Positions 8,572 through 18,088 of a stretch of 39,513 bases of DNA are shown here, one piece after another. A program made the position numbers and the translations under genes. Below the pieces are notes generated by a model. It was given only the letters and a program-made list of their open reading frames with translations. It was not told where the DNA came from and ran no database searches. The stretch comes from Hyphomicrobiales bacterium (lineage in GTDB: Bacteria > Pseudomonadota > Alphaproteobacteria > Rhizobiales > CAJQND01), in contig JANQOW010000005.1 of NCBI GenBank assembly GCA_028285595.1, positions 1 through 39,513 of the forward strand, given 5' to 3'. The stretch's first letter is position 1. Every line of letters begins with the position of its first letter.

Positions 8572-9945
8572 TTAGATCGTTGATGTTGTGTCACGGAATG
8601 GCAGCGACCAGGTAACAATCGCCAAGGCACCGCGTTCCGGAGGAGGGCGCTGGGCTAAGGTAACCGTCGCGCCAGAGCGCTCCAGGAGCGTGTTGGAGAT
8701 AAAAAAGCCAAGCCCCATGCCTTGATGATCGTCGCGCAGGTCTTCAATATCGCCCGCATAGCCTGGCCGTGTCGTAACATAAGGCTCACCCAGCCGATCG
8801 ATCACATCTTGGGAAATGCCCGGCCCATCATCGCGAATGACCAGTCGCAGGCGATCGTCAGACCAACCGGCTTCAATTTCAACCTTATCCTCGGCAAAGT
8901 CGACGGCATTTTCCAACAGGTTGCTAAGGCCAAACAGAATACCAGGGTTGCGCGGGAGAACCGGCTCGGGTGACCCATCTTCCGCTTCAAGCAGCTTAAC
9001 GTCGATGCTCACGCCCGAGCCACGCAACGGCTCGGCGATTTGTTCCAACATGACCGAAACGGAAAATGATGAGTGCATCTCATCGCCGGCATCCGCCCGG
9101 TTGGCGAGTTGGGCCAGGATTTCGCGGCACCGCGCAGCCTGACTGCCAAGCAGCTCCAGATCTTCCTGGTAGCTGGCTTCATCGGGGAGCTCACGCTTCA
9201 GCTCCTTAGCAACCAACTGAATGGTGGCGAGCGGGGTGCCAAGCTCGTGGGCGGCCGCTGCGGCCAATCCGTCGAGGGCGGACAGCTGTTGCTCCCGTGC
9301 CAATACCAATTCGGTGGCAGCGAGCGCGGCCGACATTTGCCGGGTTTCCTCAGAGATCCGCCAGGCAAACATGGCGGCAAAAACCGTTCCGCACAAAACG
9401 GCTGCCCACACGCCCACCATATAGAGCCGCGGCAGGTAAAGCGCGTCGGCAGGATTCCAGGGCAGAGGCAAATGATAGAATGCAAGTACGGTGGAGGAAA
9501 ACAAGGCCATACCGCCCAGCAGCAGAGTGCGCTCCAACGGCAATGAAGACGCAGAAACGGTCACAGGGACCAGGAAGAGAAACGCGAACGGATTTTGCAG
9601 CCCTCCGGTCAAGTACAGCAAGACGGCCAACTGCAAGATGTCATATGCCAGCACCCAGGACGCATGCTGATCGCTGAGCCGCACATTGGCGCGATGCCGC
9701 AGCCCAAGAAAGATATTGAGCCAGGCAGACAGGGCAATGGCTGCGGCGCAGAAGCTGAAGGGCAGGGGCCAGCCCAAACCAAAATAGACCACCATGATTG
9801 CCGACATTTGTCCGAAGATGGCAAGCCACCTGAGGCGGATCAAAGTGAGCAGGCGCAAGCCGCCGCGGCTCTGCACCAGGCGTGCGGACAATGGTGAGCG
9901 CGATTGCAAGCGTGCAGAACTATTGTCTGATGAGAGGCTTGTCAT
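8572..9945 (-). CDS. actS: ActS/RegB/PrrB redox sensor histidine kinase
   Basis: A 457-aa membrane histidine kinase with about six hydrophobic segments in residues 35-195. The ubiquinone-binding signature GGxxNPF of RegB is present as GGLQNPF (114-120). The H-box is AAAHELGTPLATIQL with His233, and the redox-active cysteine region is RCREIL with Cys273, matching the conserved RegB cysteine. N- and G-boxes follow (NLLENAVDFA, DDGPGI, GMGLGFFI). It senses quinone and redox state and phosphorylates the regulator encoded next to it. The first gene upstream on this strand is ggt, ending 38 bases before the actS start, so an own promoter or read-through are both possible. Confidence 0.94.
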   Translation of the reverse strand: MTSLSSDNSSARLQSRSPLSARLVQSRGGLRLLTLIRLRWLAIFGQMSAIMVVYFGLGWPLPFSFCAAAIALSAWLNIFLGLRHRANVRLSDQHASWVLAYDILQLAVLLYLTGGLQNPFAFLFLVPVTVSASSLPLERTLLLGGMALFSSTVLAFYHLPLPWNPADALYLPRLYMVGVWAAVLCGTVFAAMFAWRISEETRQMSAALAATELVLAREQQLSALDGLAAAAAHELGTPLATIQLVAKELKRELPDEASYQEDLELLGSQAARCREILAQLANRADAGDEMHSSFSVSVMLEQIAEPLRGSGVSIDVKLLEAEDGSPEPVLPRNPGILFGLSNLLENAVDFAEDKVEIEAGWSDDRLRLVIRDDGPGISQDVIDRLGEPYVTTRPGYAGDIEDLRDDHQGMGLGFFISNTLLERSGATVTLAQRPPPERGALAIVTWSLPFRDTTSTI

Positions 9946-9983
9946 TCGACAAGACTACAACAAACCACTGGAGATGATAATTC

Positions 9984-11594
9984 TCAAACGCCAAGTGCCA
10001 TCCCGTCATGGCCCGGATCCGCGCCCCCAGTTAGACGGTCACCGTCGATCCGAATGCCATGGACAGCGGCAATGCCGAAGGACAGGGCCGAGCGCACCAC
10101 CTCGTATCCCTCTTGCTCTAGGGGTTCGACCACGTAGCCCGGGATCCGGTTCATGATGTCGATGGCGTTTGACGTGGATGAGAACCTGGGTGCCGATACG
10201 GCATCCGTCGCCGACATATCGAACTCCATCACATTGAGCAGCGCCTGCAAGACGCCCATGGCAATCTGTGTGCCGCCGGGGGCGCCCACCACATAGCGCG
10301 GTTCGCCGTTTTTGAAGGCAATTGTCGGACACACCGAACTGAACCGGCTCTTGCCCGGTGCGATAGCTCCGGCTGCGCCAGGCCGGGGGTCGAACACGGC
10401 CATGCAGCCGTTGTACATGAACCCAAGCCCATCGCTGATAACCCCTGACGGCATACCCAGCGAATGGGTCATGGTTACACACATACCGTTGGCATCGACC
10501 ACGGCGACGTGGGTGGTGTCTTTCGGCTCGGGTTGCCCCAGACGTTCAACGGCCAGCCGCTCCCCGGATTTGATGCGGTTGGCAATTTCTGCCGCATACG
10601 GCTTTTCTGTCAGGTGTGCCGGAATGTCCACGAAAGCCGGGTCGCCCACATGGGCATCCTTGTCCGCTGTTGCGGCCTTCATGGCTTCGCACACGGTGCG
10701 GATGTAATCAGTGGAATTGTGGCCCATAGCCGAGAGATCAAAATTCTCCAAGATGTTGAGCATCTCCACCAACATGATGCCACCCCCTGGAGGATGACAT
10801 GTGGCCAGATCATAGCCGTGGTAGGTGCCCTTCAGCGGCGCCGTACGGGTCAGTTGGTAGCTTTCAAGGTCTGCTTTGCGGATCAATCCGCCATTGGCTT
10901 GCATATCGGCATCAATACGTTCGGCGATCTCGCCTTTGTAGAATACATCCGCACCATGCTTTGCGATGAGCCCGAGCGTGCGGGCCAGGTCCGGGTTGTG
11001 CACCCGTTCGCCGATTTTCTTTGGCTGGCCATCAGGCCCAAAGTAGATGTCACGGCCCGTTGCCGAGAACGCCAAACGCTCCGAGACTTGGACCCGGCCA
11101 AGATCGGCGCCATGGGTCCACCAGTAGTGCACGTGAGGGCGCACGCTAAAGCCTGCTTCCGCTTGGGCCACCGCGGGCGCGCAGATGTCTTCCCATTCCC
11201 AACTGCCATAATCGCGCGCCACATCATGATAGGCCAGAAGCGAGCCGGGTGTTGTCACGGCCTGGTAGCCTAAGTCGTTCACATTGCCTTTCAATATGAA
11301 GCCAAAACCATCCCGGGTTTCCCCTTCCAGAAGATCAAGCCACATGTCGGGCGTTGCTCCGAGAGGTGTTTTGCCGTGAAAATCAATGCACTCATGAATG
11401 CCCTGTTTTGGGTCGTAGACCTGACATGTGCCAAAGCCGGCAATGCCGCACATTTGCGGATCCACCACCCCTTGCACCAAGGCCGCGGCCATCGCCGCGT
11501 CCACGGCGTTCCCACCCTTCATCAATACACGCGCGCCAGCCTCGGAAGCCTCAGGCTGGGCCGTCACAATCATAGCTTTGGGATTTGCGGTCAT
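9984..11594 (-). CDS. ggt: Gamma-glutamyltransferase, apparently cytoplasmic
   Basis: A 536-aa Ntn-hydrolase of the gamma-glutamyltranspeptidase family, normally cut into two subunits before a threonine. The expected processing and catalytic site is the first Thr of KDTTHVAVVDANG (about residue 360). Other family stretches are GGNAVDAAMAA, VTTPGSLLAY, PPGGGIMLVEMLN and VGAPGGTQI. The protein begins MTANPKAMIVTAQPEAS with no signal peptide, whereas many bacterial GGTs are periplasmic. It is the last gene of the peptide-uptake operon, 20 bases after the M20 gene, with AGGAG ahead of the ATG. It probably cleaves or transfers gamma-glutamyl groups of imported peptides. Confidence 0.9.
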   Translation of the reverse strand: MTANPKAMIVTAQPEASEAGARVLMKGGNAVDAAMAAALVQGVVDPQMCGIAGFGTCQVYDPKQGIHECIDFHGKTPLGATPDMWLDLLEGETRDGFGFILKGNVNDLGYQAVTTPGSLLAYHDVARDYGSWEWEDICAPAVAQAEAGFSVRPHVHYWWTHGADLGRVQVSERLAFSATGRDIYFGPDGQPKKIGERVHNPDLARTLGLIAKHGADVFYKGEIAERIDADMQANGGLIRKADLESYQLTRTAPLKGTYHGYDLATCHPPGGGIMLVEMLNILENFDLSAMGHNSTDYIRTVCEAMKAATADKDAHVGDPAFVDIPAHLTEKPYAAEIANRIKSGERLAVERLGQPEPKDTTHVAVVDANGMCVTMTHSLGMPSGVISDGLGFMYNGCMAVFDPRPGAAGAIAPGKSRFSSVCPTIAFKNGEPRYVVGAPGGTQIAMGVLQALLNVMEFDMSATDAVSAPRFSSTSNAIDIMNRIPGYVVEPLEQEGYEVVRSALSFGIAAVHGIRIDGDRLTGGADPGHDGMALGV

Positions 11595-11614
11595 GACGGC
11601 GTTCTCCTGGCCGG

Positions 11615-12769
11615 TTAGGGGCGATGACGCATAATGGTCAGAGCCACGGATTGTGTTCTGGGGACAATGGTTGCGACTTCAAGATACTCATCAGGGCTAT
11701 GGTTCTTCCCGCCCACGGGCCCAACGCCGCAGAGCGTGGGCGCGCCCACGGCGGCCGCAAAGCCTGAGTCGGCGCACCCGCCTGAAAACTCACCCTCAAT
11801 CTCCAATCCCGCCTCACGGGCGTTGGAGACATAGTGTTCAAACAGGGATCTGGAGTCTGCGGACTGCTTCATTGGTCTGAATTCGCCCACAATAGACAAG
11901 CTCGCCGATGTGCCCGGTACTGTGCAGTTCACCGCAATGTGCTGTACGGCCTCAAAGATCGCATCGCGCTCATCGGGTTCCACATAACGCACATCGATCT
12001 CGCAAGTGGCAAGGGGTGCCACCGTGTTGACCGATTGTCCGCCGCCGATCAGACCCACGTTAACGGTCTGGCCCCGGTCCAGATCCGTCAGCGCGTGCCA
12101 GGCTTGGATCTTGCGGGCGAGCTCTTCGATCGCGCTGGCACCATCCTGGAAGTTTGCGCCAGAGTGCGCAGCTTTGCCGGCCACTTCGCAGCGCATGAAG
12201 ATGCCGCCCTTTCGGCCGGTCACGATGTTACCCGAGGGCCGTCCAGGTTCGGAGTTGAAGACGGCGCTGACGTTCTTTGCCTCGGCTTCGATAACCGGCC
12301 GTGACGTCGGTGAGCCAATCTCCTCATCTCCCGTGAAAAGACCCACCAGCGGTGCCGGCGCACCTCCAAACTTTGCAAAGGCCGCAAGAATGAATGCGTT
12401 CATCACAAGACCGGCCTTCATGTCCGAAACGCCTGGACCATAGGCGCGGCCGTTTTCGATCCGAAATGGCCGCCTGGACGCCTCGCCTTTGGAGAAGACA
12501 GTGTCGCGATGACCCATCAGCAAGATCGGCCGGTTGGCGCTCTGTCCTGGCGCCGCCACTGTAGCGCGGTAGGCATCGCCATGGGTGTCGATCCCGATAG
12601 TTTCAACTGGAATACCGCGCGCTTCCAGAAACTCTCTGATCAGGTCCCCAACCGCATCCACACCGGGTTTATCGTAGCTGCCGCTGTCCGTATTCACCAG
12701 TTGCTCAAGAAGTTCGAGCATGGCGCCCTGCTGCGCGGCCAGCCAGTCTGTTATCTGAGATTCTGACAT
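11615..12769 (-). CDS. M20-family metallopeptidase (glutamate carboxypeptidase-like)
   Basis: A 384-aa M20 peptidase with the usual two-zinc pattern: LLMGHRDTVF (metal His and catalytic Asp), GRAYGPGVSDMKAG (bridging Asp), FTGDEEIGS (catalytic Glu then metal Glu) and NSEPGRPSG. GKAAHSGAN belongs to the dimerisation domain. The pattern is close to CPG2/glutamate carboxypeptidases, which remove C-terminal glutamate. The start at ATG 12769 shares a base with the stop of the upstream peptidase (TAATG), so the two are coupled; an upstream in-frame extension to 12808 overlaps that gene and is not used. No signal peptide is seen. Confidence 0.87.
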   Translation of the reverse strand: MSESQITDWLAAQQGAMLELLEQLVNTDSGSYDKPGVDAVGDLIREFLEARGIPVETIGIDTHGDAYRATVAAPGQSANRPILLMGHRDTVFSKGEASRRPFRIENGRAYGPGVSDMKAGLVMNAFILAAFAKFGGAPAPLVGLFTGDEEIGSPTSRPVIEAEAKNVSAVFNSEPGRPSGNIVTGRKGGIFMRCEVAGKAAHSGANFQDGASAIEELARKIQAWHALTDLDRGQTVNVGLIGGGQSVNTVAPLATCEIDVRYVEPDERDAIFEAVQHIAVNCTVPGTSASLSIVGEFRPMKQSADSRSLFEHYVSNAREAGLEIEGEFSGGCADSGFAAAVGAPTLCGVGPVGGKNHSPDEYLEVATIVPRTQSVALTIMRHRP

Positions 12770-14184
12770 TACGTGGCCTCTGGGATCTCGCCGGCGCCAA
12801 TGTCCCAATACAAGCCGGTCATGATGGGAAGCGCGCTGCGTGTCACCGACATCAAGATGTGTTCATCCGGTGCATGCTGTGAGCAAGCGGCATAGGAATG
12901 GGGGATCCAGATGGCCGGCAAGCCAAGCAGATCAGTGAAAAGATCGTTGCAAATAGAACCGCCCATGCTGGGAATCACGGCGGGTGCCGCGCCGATTGTG
13001 CGCTCCATAGACGCGCGGACGCAGCTTACCCACGGGTGGTCAGGTTCGGTGCGAGACGCGGCAAAGCCGGCAGCGTTCTCCGGAGGCGGCCGCCCGATCT
13101 CAACCATACCAAAACCATGTTCATCCAAGTGTTTGCGCAAGGCCGGGATAATGTTCGCAGCATCGGTGCCGGCAAAGTATCGCAGCTGGCAATGAGCCTT
13201 GGCCCAAGGTGAGATGGCGTTCACCGGGCTCTCCGGATTGCCGGACTTCATGGCCAGGACCGCAAAACTGTTCCAACTGTAAACCTTCTCAGCCGGGGTG
13301 AGGCCTGGCTCGCCCCAGTCCGGGTCGATCTCAGGCGCACCCGGACCGGCCTCTATCACCAGCCCCTTCAGCGCGTCTTTCACCGATGAAGGCGTTGGTG
13401 GTGGCAACCAGTCGGCTATCTTGATCTGCCCGGTAGGACCAACAATGCTGGCAATCGCATGTGCCAAGATGGTGGCCGGATCGGCGATCAGACCACCCCA
13501 GTTCCCCGAATGATGCCCGCCATCACGAAGATTGACGAACAGATCGAAATTCTCTGCCCCGCGTGCGCCCAACGTGAGGGTCGGTTGGGAGGGGCTCATG
13601 CGCGGGCCGTCCGACCCGATGAAGACATCGGCCGAGAAATCATCACGGTTCTGGTCCAGCAGTTCGCGTAACCCAAGCGAACCGTTCTCCTCACCCATCT
13701 CAATCAGGAACTTGGCATTATATCCAAGCGCGCCACGTTCCTGGAGTACTGACCGCGTAGCTGCCATGTTTATGGTGTGCTGGCCTTTATTGTCGGCTGT
13801 GCCCCGGCCGTAGAGACGGTCTCCATCCTGAGCCACCTCCCACGCGCCTTTGCCTTTTGTCCATTGGTCTTCAAGCCCAATGATCACGTCACCGTGCCCG
13901 TAGCCGAGCACCGTTGGCAGACCGTCTCCCTCATGCAAAGTGGCCAACAAGAACGGACCACCTGTGCCTCGGGGATTGTCATACTTGCGACAGACAAACC
14001 CCATGGCCTCAAACGCCGGTATGATGTCGTCATCGAGATAGCTGTGCAGAGCCGTTAAGGTGTCCGGCTTCTGGCTCTCGGTGCGATAGGAGACGCGTTT
14101 TGCGAGCTCGGTCTCAAAAGTTCCGTTATCAAAATAGTCCAGGGACCGCGCGATCGCGCCCTCCCTCGTGCCCGAATTGCTCAT
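12769..14184 (-). CDS. M20-family dipeptidase
   Basis: A 471-aa M20 peptidase longer than its neighbour, with LGYGHGDVI (metal His), RLYGRGTADNKGQH (bridging Asp), FLIEMGEENGS (Glu pair), FIGSDGPRM and a terminal PHSYAACSQHAPDEHI zinc histidine. This layout fits the long dipeptidase branch (M20 family members around 470 residues). Its ATG overlaps the stop of the oligopeptide ATPase gene by four bases (ATGA). It likely hydrolyses dipeptides brought in by the adjacent ABC system. It and the next peptidase diverge clearly from each other, so this is not a recent tandem duplication. Confidence 0.87.
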   Translation of the reverse strand: MSNSGTREGAIARSLDYFDNGTFETELAKRVSYRTESQKPDTLTALHSYLDDDIIPAFEAMGFVCRKYDNPRGTGGPFLLATLHEGDGLPTVLGYGHGDVIIGLEDQWTKGKGAWEVAQDGDRLYGRGTADNKGQHTINMAATRSVLQERGALGYNAKFLIEMGEENGSLGLRELLDQNRDDFSADVFIGSDGPRMSPSQPTLTLGARGAENFDLFVNLRDGGHHSGNWGGLIADPATILAHAIASIVGPTGQIKIADWLPPPTPSSVKDALKGLVIEAGPGAPEIDPDWGEPGLTPAEKVYSWNSFAVLAMKSGNPESPVNAISPWAKAHCQLRYFAGTDAANIIPALRKHLDEHGFGMVEIGRPPPENAAGFAASRTEPDHPWVSCVRASMERTIGAAPAVIPSMGGSICNDLFTDLLGLPAIWIPHSYAACSQHAPDEHILMSVTRSALPIMTGLYWDIGAGEIPEAT

Positions 14185-15158
14185 GACGCGCGTCTGCCTC
14201 CGGTTTCGTCAAACAAGTGGCACTCCACGTGTCCATCAGTTTGCCCGATGGGCACCGGGACAGTGGAGGAACACTGCGGCATGGCCTGCGCGCAGCGGGG
14301 ATGAAACGTACAACCACTCGGCATCTCCAGAGGATTGGGGTACGCTGCCCCCAGATGCGTGTCCGGCACACCCAGTGTGGGATCAGGGGTCAGCACTGAA
14401 TCCAGCAACGCCTTGGTGTAGGGATGCTTGGGCTTGGCAAATACATTGGCCGCATCTCCCTGCTCCACGATCCGGCCGAGATACATGACCGCCAAACGGG
14501 TCGCCATGTGCTCCACCACCGCCAGGTTATGGCTGATGATGAGGTAGGTCAGCCCGAGCTCGGCTCTGAGGTCCTGAAGCAGATTAAGGATCTGCGACTG
14601 TACCGAAACATCCAGAGCTGACGTGGGTTCATCACAGATCACCACCCGAGGCCGGTTGATCAGCGCCCGGGCAATGGCCACGCGCTGGCGCTGGCCTCCG
14701 GAAAGCTGATTTGGATAGTTGTTGTAAACGCGCCGCGGCAGGCCAACCAACTCCATCATCTCTTCAGCCCGTTTCTGCCAGGTCTCCGGCTCGGGGTCGC
14801 CTTGTACCTTTAAGGGCAGGGTGATGATGCTGCCAATCGATTTGCGCGGATTGAGTGAGGAGTAGGGGTCTTGAAAAATCGGTTGAACCGTTTTCGCCAC
14901 GGTCATCCGATCCATGGATTGAACCGGTTGCCCGTCGAGCTCCAGGGTTCCGGAGGTTGGGCTCAGAAGGCCCAGAAGCATCTTTGCAAGAGTGGTCTTG
15001 CCGCAACCGGATTCTCCGACCAATGCCAAGACTTCGCCGCGGGCCACCGTGAGATTCACCCCGTTCACAGCATGCAAGGGGCGTTTGGGCCGCATGAAGC
15101 CGGATGACACCATGAACGTTCTGCGCACATCTGTCGCTTCCAGGACGGCGTCACTCAT
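14181..15158 (-). CDS. Peptide ABC importer ATP-binding protein (OppF/DppF-like)
   Basis: A 325-aa ATPase of the Opp/Dpp family with Walker A GESGCGKTT (48-56), Q-loop FQDPYSSLNPR, signature LSGGQRQRVAIARAL and Walker B VVICDEPTSALDVS. The C-terminal oligopeptide/dipeptide extension includes PSGCTFHPRCAQAMPQC, whose cysteines may hold an Fe-S cluster as seen in some DppD/DppF proteins. The start overlaps the upstream ATPase gene by four bases (ATGA). It pairs with that protein as a heterodimeric ATPase. Confidence 0.92.
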   Translation of the reverse strand: MSDAVLEATDVRRTFMVSSGFMRPKRPLHAVNGVNLTVARGEVLALVGESGCGKTTLAKMLLGLLSPTSGTLELDGQPVQSMDRMTVAKTVQPIFQDPYSSLNPRKSIGSIITLPLKVQGDPEPETWQKRAEEMMELVGLPRRVYNNYPNQLSGGQRQRVAIARALINRPRVVICDEPTSALDVSVQSQILNLLQDLRAELGLTYLIISHNLAVVEHMATRLAVMYLGRIVEQGDAANVFAKPKHPYTKALLDSVLTPDPTLGVPDTHLGAAYPNPLEMPSGCTFHPRCAQAMPQCSSTVPVPIGQTDGHVECHLFDETGGRRAS

Positions 15159-16165
15159 GCGGCACCTTTATAAGACACAGCTTCTGTGTCCTTTTGGTCC
15201 AGCAAGCAACGGAACACGTGCCCTGCACCGGATCCATCACGCATGGGAATGCTCTGCTGTGCGCAATCGTTGCTCACCAATGGGCAACGCGATGCAAAGT
15301 GACATCCCGGCATGTGGCCGACCAACGACGGCACAATACCCGGGATGGCGCCTAAGCGTTCACCCGGACTGGTCTTGCCGGGTATGGGGATGCAGTCCAG
15401 CAGGCCACGAGTGTAAGGGTGGGCGGGCGAGCCGAACACTTGTTCCGCCGTGCCGTTTTCAACGAACTGGCCGGCGTACATCACAGCAACCCTATCGGCG
15501 ATGCGTGCGACCACGCCCAAATCGTGCGTAATCAAAATAAGCCCCATGTCGAACTCGTCCTGCAGTTCGGCCAGCAGATGCAGGATCTGCGCTTGAATGG
15601 TCACGTCCAGTGCGGTGGTCGGTTCGTCAGCGATGATCAGGTCCGGGCCGCACATCAGGGCCATGGCAATCATCACGCGTTGCCTCAGGCCGCCTGAAAG
15701 CTGATGAGGATATTGCCCAAGGCGGCTCGCAGCCGCAGTAATCCCAACCTTCTCCAAAAGGTAGATGGCCCGGTCGCGCGCTTCGTTTGCGCTGACCGGC
15801 TTATGACGTCTCAACGCTTCGGCCAGTTGAGTGCCCACCGTGTACGCCGGGTTGAGCGAGGTCATGGGCTCTTGAAAGATCATGCTCATGCGATTGCCGC
15901 GCACATCCGCCATGGTGCGTTCGCGCGCATCTTTCAGCTCTTCGCCAGCCAGCTTGATGGCATCCGCAGTGCGCACCGCCTTCTGTGGCAGCAGATCCAT
16001 GATGGCCAGGGAGGTCAGGGACTTGCCACAGCCGGACTCGCCCACAATGCACAACGTTTCTCCGCGATCGACGTGCAGAGAGATGTTCTGCACGGGACGC
16101 AGCATCCCTGAGGGCACCGGGATCGACACCGCCAGATTGTTCACCTCCAGGATATGCTCACTCAT
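15155..16165 (-). CDS. Peptide ABC importer ATP-binding protein (OppD/DppD-like)
   Basis: A 336-aa ATPase with Walker [12 protein letters not shown] near residue 43, Q-loop [15 protein letters not shown], signature [15 protein letters not shown] and Walker [15 protein letters not shown]. The C-terminal peptide-transporter extension has [17 protein letters not shown] with clustered cysteines. The start is ATG 16165 ([13 protein letters not shown]); an in-frame extension to 16288 runs back into the permease gene and lacks family character. Ten bases separate it from the permease. Confidence 0.92.
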   Translation of the reverse strand: MSEHILEVNNLAVSIPVPSGMLRPVQNISLHVDRGETLCIVGESGCGKSLTSLAIMDLLPQKAVRTADAIKLAGEELKDARERTMADVRGNRMSMIFQEPMTSLNPAYTVGTQLAEALRRHKPVSANEARDRAIYLLEKVGITAAASRLGQYPHQLSGGLRQRVMIAMALMCGPDLIIADEPTTALDVTIQAQILHLLAELQDEFDMGLILITHDLGVVARIADRVAVMYAGQFVENGTAEQVFGSPAHPYTRGLLDCIPIPGKTSPGERLGAIPGIVPSLVGHMPGCHFASRCPLVSNDCAQQSIPMRDGSGAGHVFRCLLDQKDTEAVSYKGAA

Positions 16166-16175
16166 CAGCAGTGCC

Positions 16176-17102
16176 TCAATTCCGGTTCTCTGGCGCGGTG
16201 ACATCGCGCAAACCGTCGCCCAAAAGGTTGATCGCCAGCACCAGAGCAAACAGTGCGGTGCCAGGAATAACGATAAGCCAGGAATCAAAGAACATCATAC
16301 CTTTGGCCTCGGCGATCATGAGACCCCAGCTCGGTTCTGGCGGCTGAACCCCCAGACCGAGGAATGACAACGCGGCTTCAAGCAAGATGGCGTGAGCCAT
16401 CTCGATTGTGGCAATGACGATCAGTGAGTTGGCGATGTTGGGCATGATTTCGGCAAAAATGATGCGCGGTGTGGAGCAGCCGACAGCCTGCGCCGATGTG
16501 ACGAAATCCAAGTTTCGCACTTGTTGCGTGGCGCTGCGCATGACGACGGCAAACCGGTCCCAGATCAATAGACCTAGAACCCAGATCACCATCGTAAGAG
16601 AGGAGCCCACAAGGGACACCACGGCCAGCGCCACCAGAACAACAGGCATGGAGAGCCGTGTGGTCACAATGAAATTGACCACCATGTCGACGCGCCCACC
16701 GAAGTAACCGGCAAGCACGCCAATGGTCGTTCCGATGACACCTGAAATCAACATCGCGGCGAAGCCGATCAGCAATGAAATCTGTGCGCCATGAAACAGC
16801 CGGGAGAGGTAATCGCGCCCGAGATGGTCTGTCCCCAGCGGATGCTCCCACGTGGCCTTGGCGCTCTCGTGCCAAATGGGCGGGATCAGTTTGCGGGCCA
16901 GAACCTGGTCGTAAGGATCATGCGGCGAGATCACCGGTGCCAAGATCGCCATCAGGAAGATGGTTCCCAGAACAACTGCGCCAATCATAAAGCCCGCGTG
17001 ACCGAAGATCCGTCGGCGCAGCAGTGTGCCTGGCGACGGCTCCATCATCTCTGCGTTGACTTGGGCTTGGGCGGGACGCTCCGTGCTCACAGTATCGGTC
17101 AT
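16176..17102 (-). CDS. Peptide ABC importer permease (OppC/DppC-like)
   Basis: A 308-aa inner-membrane permease with an N-terminal cytoplasmic stretch, a first membrane helix at about 33-55, the HPLGTDHLGRDYLSRLFHGAQISL motif typical of DppC, and the EAA-like ATPase-contact loop around SAQAVGCSTPRIIFAEIMPN. It pairs with the next permease upstream. Its ATG follows that gene's stop by one base (TGAGATG), and the stop is ten bases before the OppD-like gene. Confidence 0.92.
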   Translation of the reverse strand: MTDTVSTERPAQAQVNAEMMEPSPGTLLRRRIFGHAGFMIGAVVLGTIFLMAILAPVISPHDPYDQVLARKLIPPIWHESAKATWEHPLGTDHLGRDYLSRLFHGAQISLLIGFAAMLISGVIGTTIGVLAGYFGGRVDMVVNFIVTTRLSMPVVLVALAVVSLVGSSLTMVIWVLGLLIWDRFAVVMRSATQQVRNLDFVTSAQAVGCSTPRIIFAEIMPNIANSLIVIATIEMAHAILLEAALSFLGLGVQPPEPSWGLMIAEAKGMMFFDSWLIVIPGTALFALVLAINLLGDGLRDVTAPENRN

Positions 17103-17103
17103 C

Positions 17104-18021
17104 TCAAGCCACCCTTATCCGCGGATCCAGAAATGCGTTCAGCATGTCGGCAAAGAACGTCAGGAAAATGTAGAACACACTGAGCACCAGAACGATGGCT
17201 TGCATCATCGGAAGATCGGCGCGCAGGATTGATTCCCACGCGAGGAACCCGAGACCGTTAATGGCAAAGATGGTTTCAATCACGATCGATCCCCCCAACA
17301 TGAAACCAAACTGTACAGCCGCGAGGGAAACCACGGGAATAATGGCGTTTCGCAAAGCGTGCTTAAACAGCACGGTCATGGGCCTCAGACCTTTGGCCCT
17401 GGCGGTGCGAATGTAATCTGACGATAACACCTCCAGCATACCGGCCCGCGTTAAGCGCATAACAGCCGGCGTGACATAGTAACCAAGGGCAATGGACGGC
17501 ATGATGAAGTTCTTCCAGCTGTCCGTGCCCGTAATGGGCAACAAGCGCCACGTGATCGAAAACCATAAGATCATGGTCAGCGCGAACCAGAAGCTCGGCA
17601 TGGCCTGACCGATCACCGCAATGGTGAGCGCAACCCTGTCGATCAGGCTGTTCGGACGGATCGCTGCCACCACGCCAAGCGGTATCGAGAGCACAAGGGC
17701 AAATCCCAAGGCGCAGGCGCCTAAGAGCATGGTGGTCGGCAGGCGTTCGAAAATGACGCTCGCCACGTCTGATTTCAGATAGTTGGAATGTCCCAGATTT
17801 CCGTGAAGCGCATTCCACAACCAATCCCCATATTGCACGATAATCGGACGGTCGAAGCCATAGACCCGGCGCACGTTTTCAATGTCTTCCTGACTGGAGC
17901 CCTCACCGGCAAGCGCAATGGCCGGATCCCCAGACAGATACATCATCGAAAACGAGAGAATCGATACGGTCAGCGCCACCAAAACTGCGACGCCAAACCG
18001 TTTCACCGCAAAAACTAGCAT
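17104..18021 (-). CDS. Peptide ABC importer permease (OppB/DppB-like)
   Basis: A 305-aa permease of the binding-protein-dependent family, with an N-terminal helix (FAVKRFGVAVLVALTVSIL), the DppB-type GDPAIALAGEGSS and RVYGFDRPIIVQYGDWL stretches, and the contact loop RTARAKGLRPMTVLFKHALR. I chose ATG 18021 because GAGGTGGGG sits eight bases ahead of it; a GTG four codons upstream is the alternative. A stable stem-loop lies between this gene and the binding-protein gene. Confidence 0.92.
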   Translation of the reverse strand: MLVFAVKRFGVAVLVALTVSILSFSMMYLSGDPAIALAGEGSSQEDIENVRRVYGFDRPIIVQYGDWLWNALHGNLGHSNYLKSDVASVIFERLPTTMLLGACALGFALVLSIPLGVVAAIRPNSLIDRVALTIAVIGQAMPSFWFALTMILWFSITWRLLPITGTDSWKNFIMPSIALGYYVTPAVMRLTRAGMLEVLSSDYIRTARAKGLRPMTVLFKHALRNAIIPVVSLAAVQFGFMLGGSIVIETIFAINGLGFLAWESILRADLPMMQAIVLVLSVFYIFLTFFADMLNAFLDPRIRVA

Positions 18022-18050
18022 GGGCTGCCCCACCTCACGGGACGAAGCGA

Positions 18051-18073
18051 CCGGGCAGCATCATGCCGCCCGG
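18051..18073 (-). other. Stem-loop between binding-protein and permease genes
   Basis: The leftward transcript can form a near-perfect hairpin: arms CCGGGC and GCCCGG flank a shorter GCAT/ATGC pair, and the one mismatch becomes a G-U pair in the sense RNA. No U-run follows, so it is not a classic terminator. Such hairpins after binding-protein genes often protect the upstream message and lower permease expression. Confidence 0.5.
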
Positions 18074-18088
18074 CTCAGCCTCAAGATG

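Noticed and set aside
12769-14184. Tandem duplication of the two M20 peptidases
   Set aside because: The two proteins differ in length by nearly 90 residues and share only the family motifs, so they are distant paralogues.
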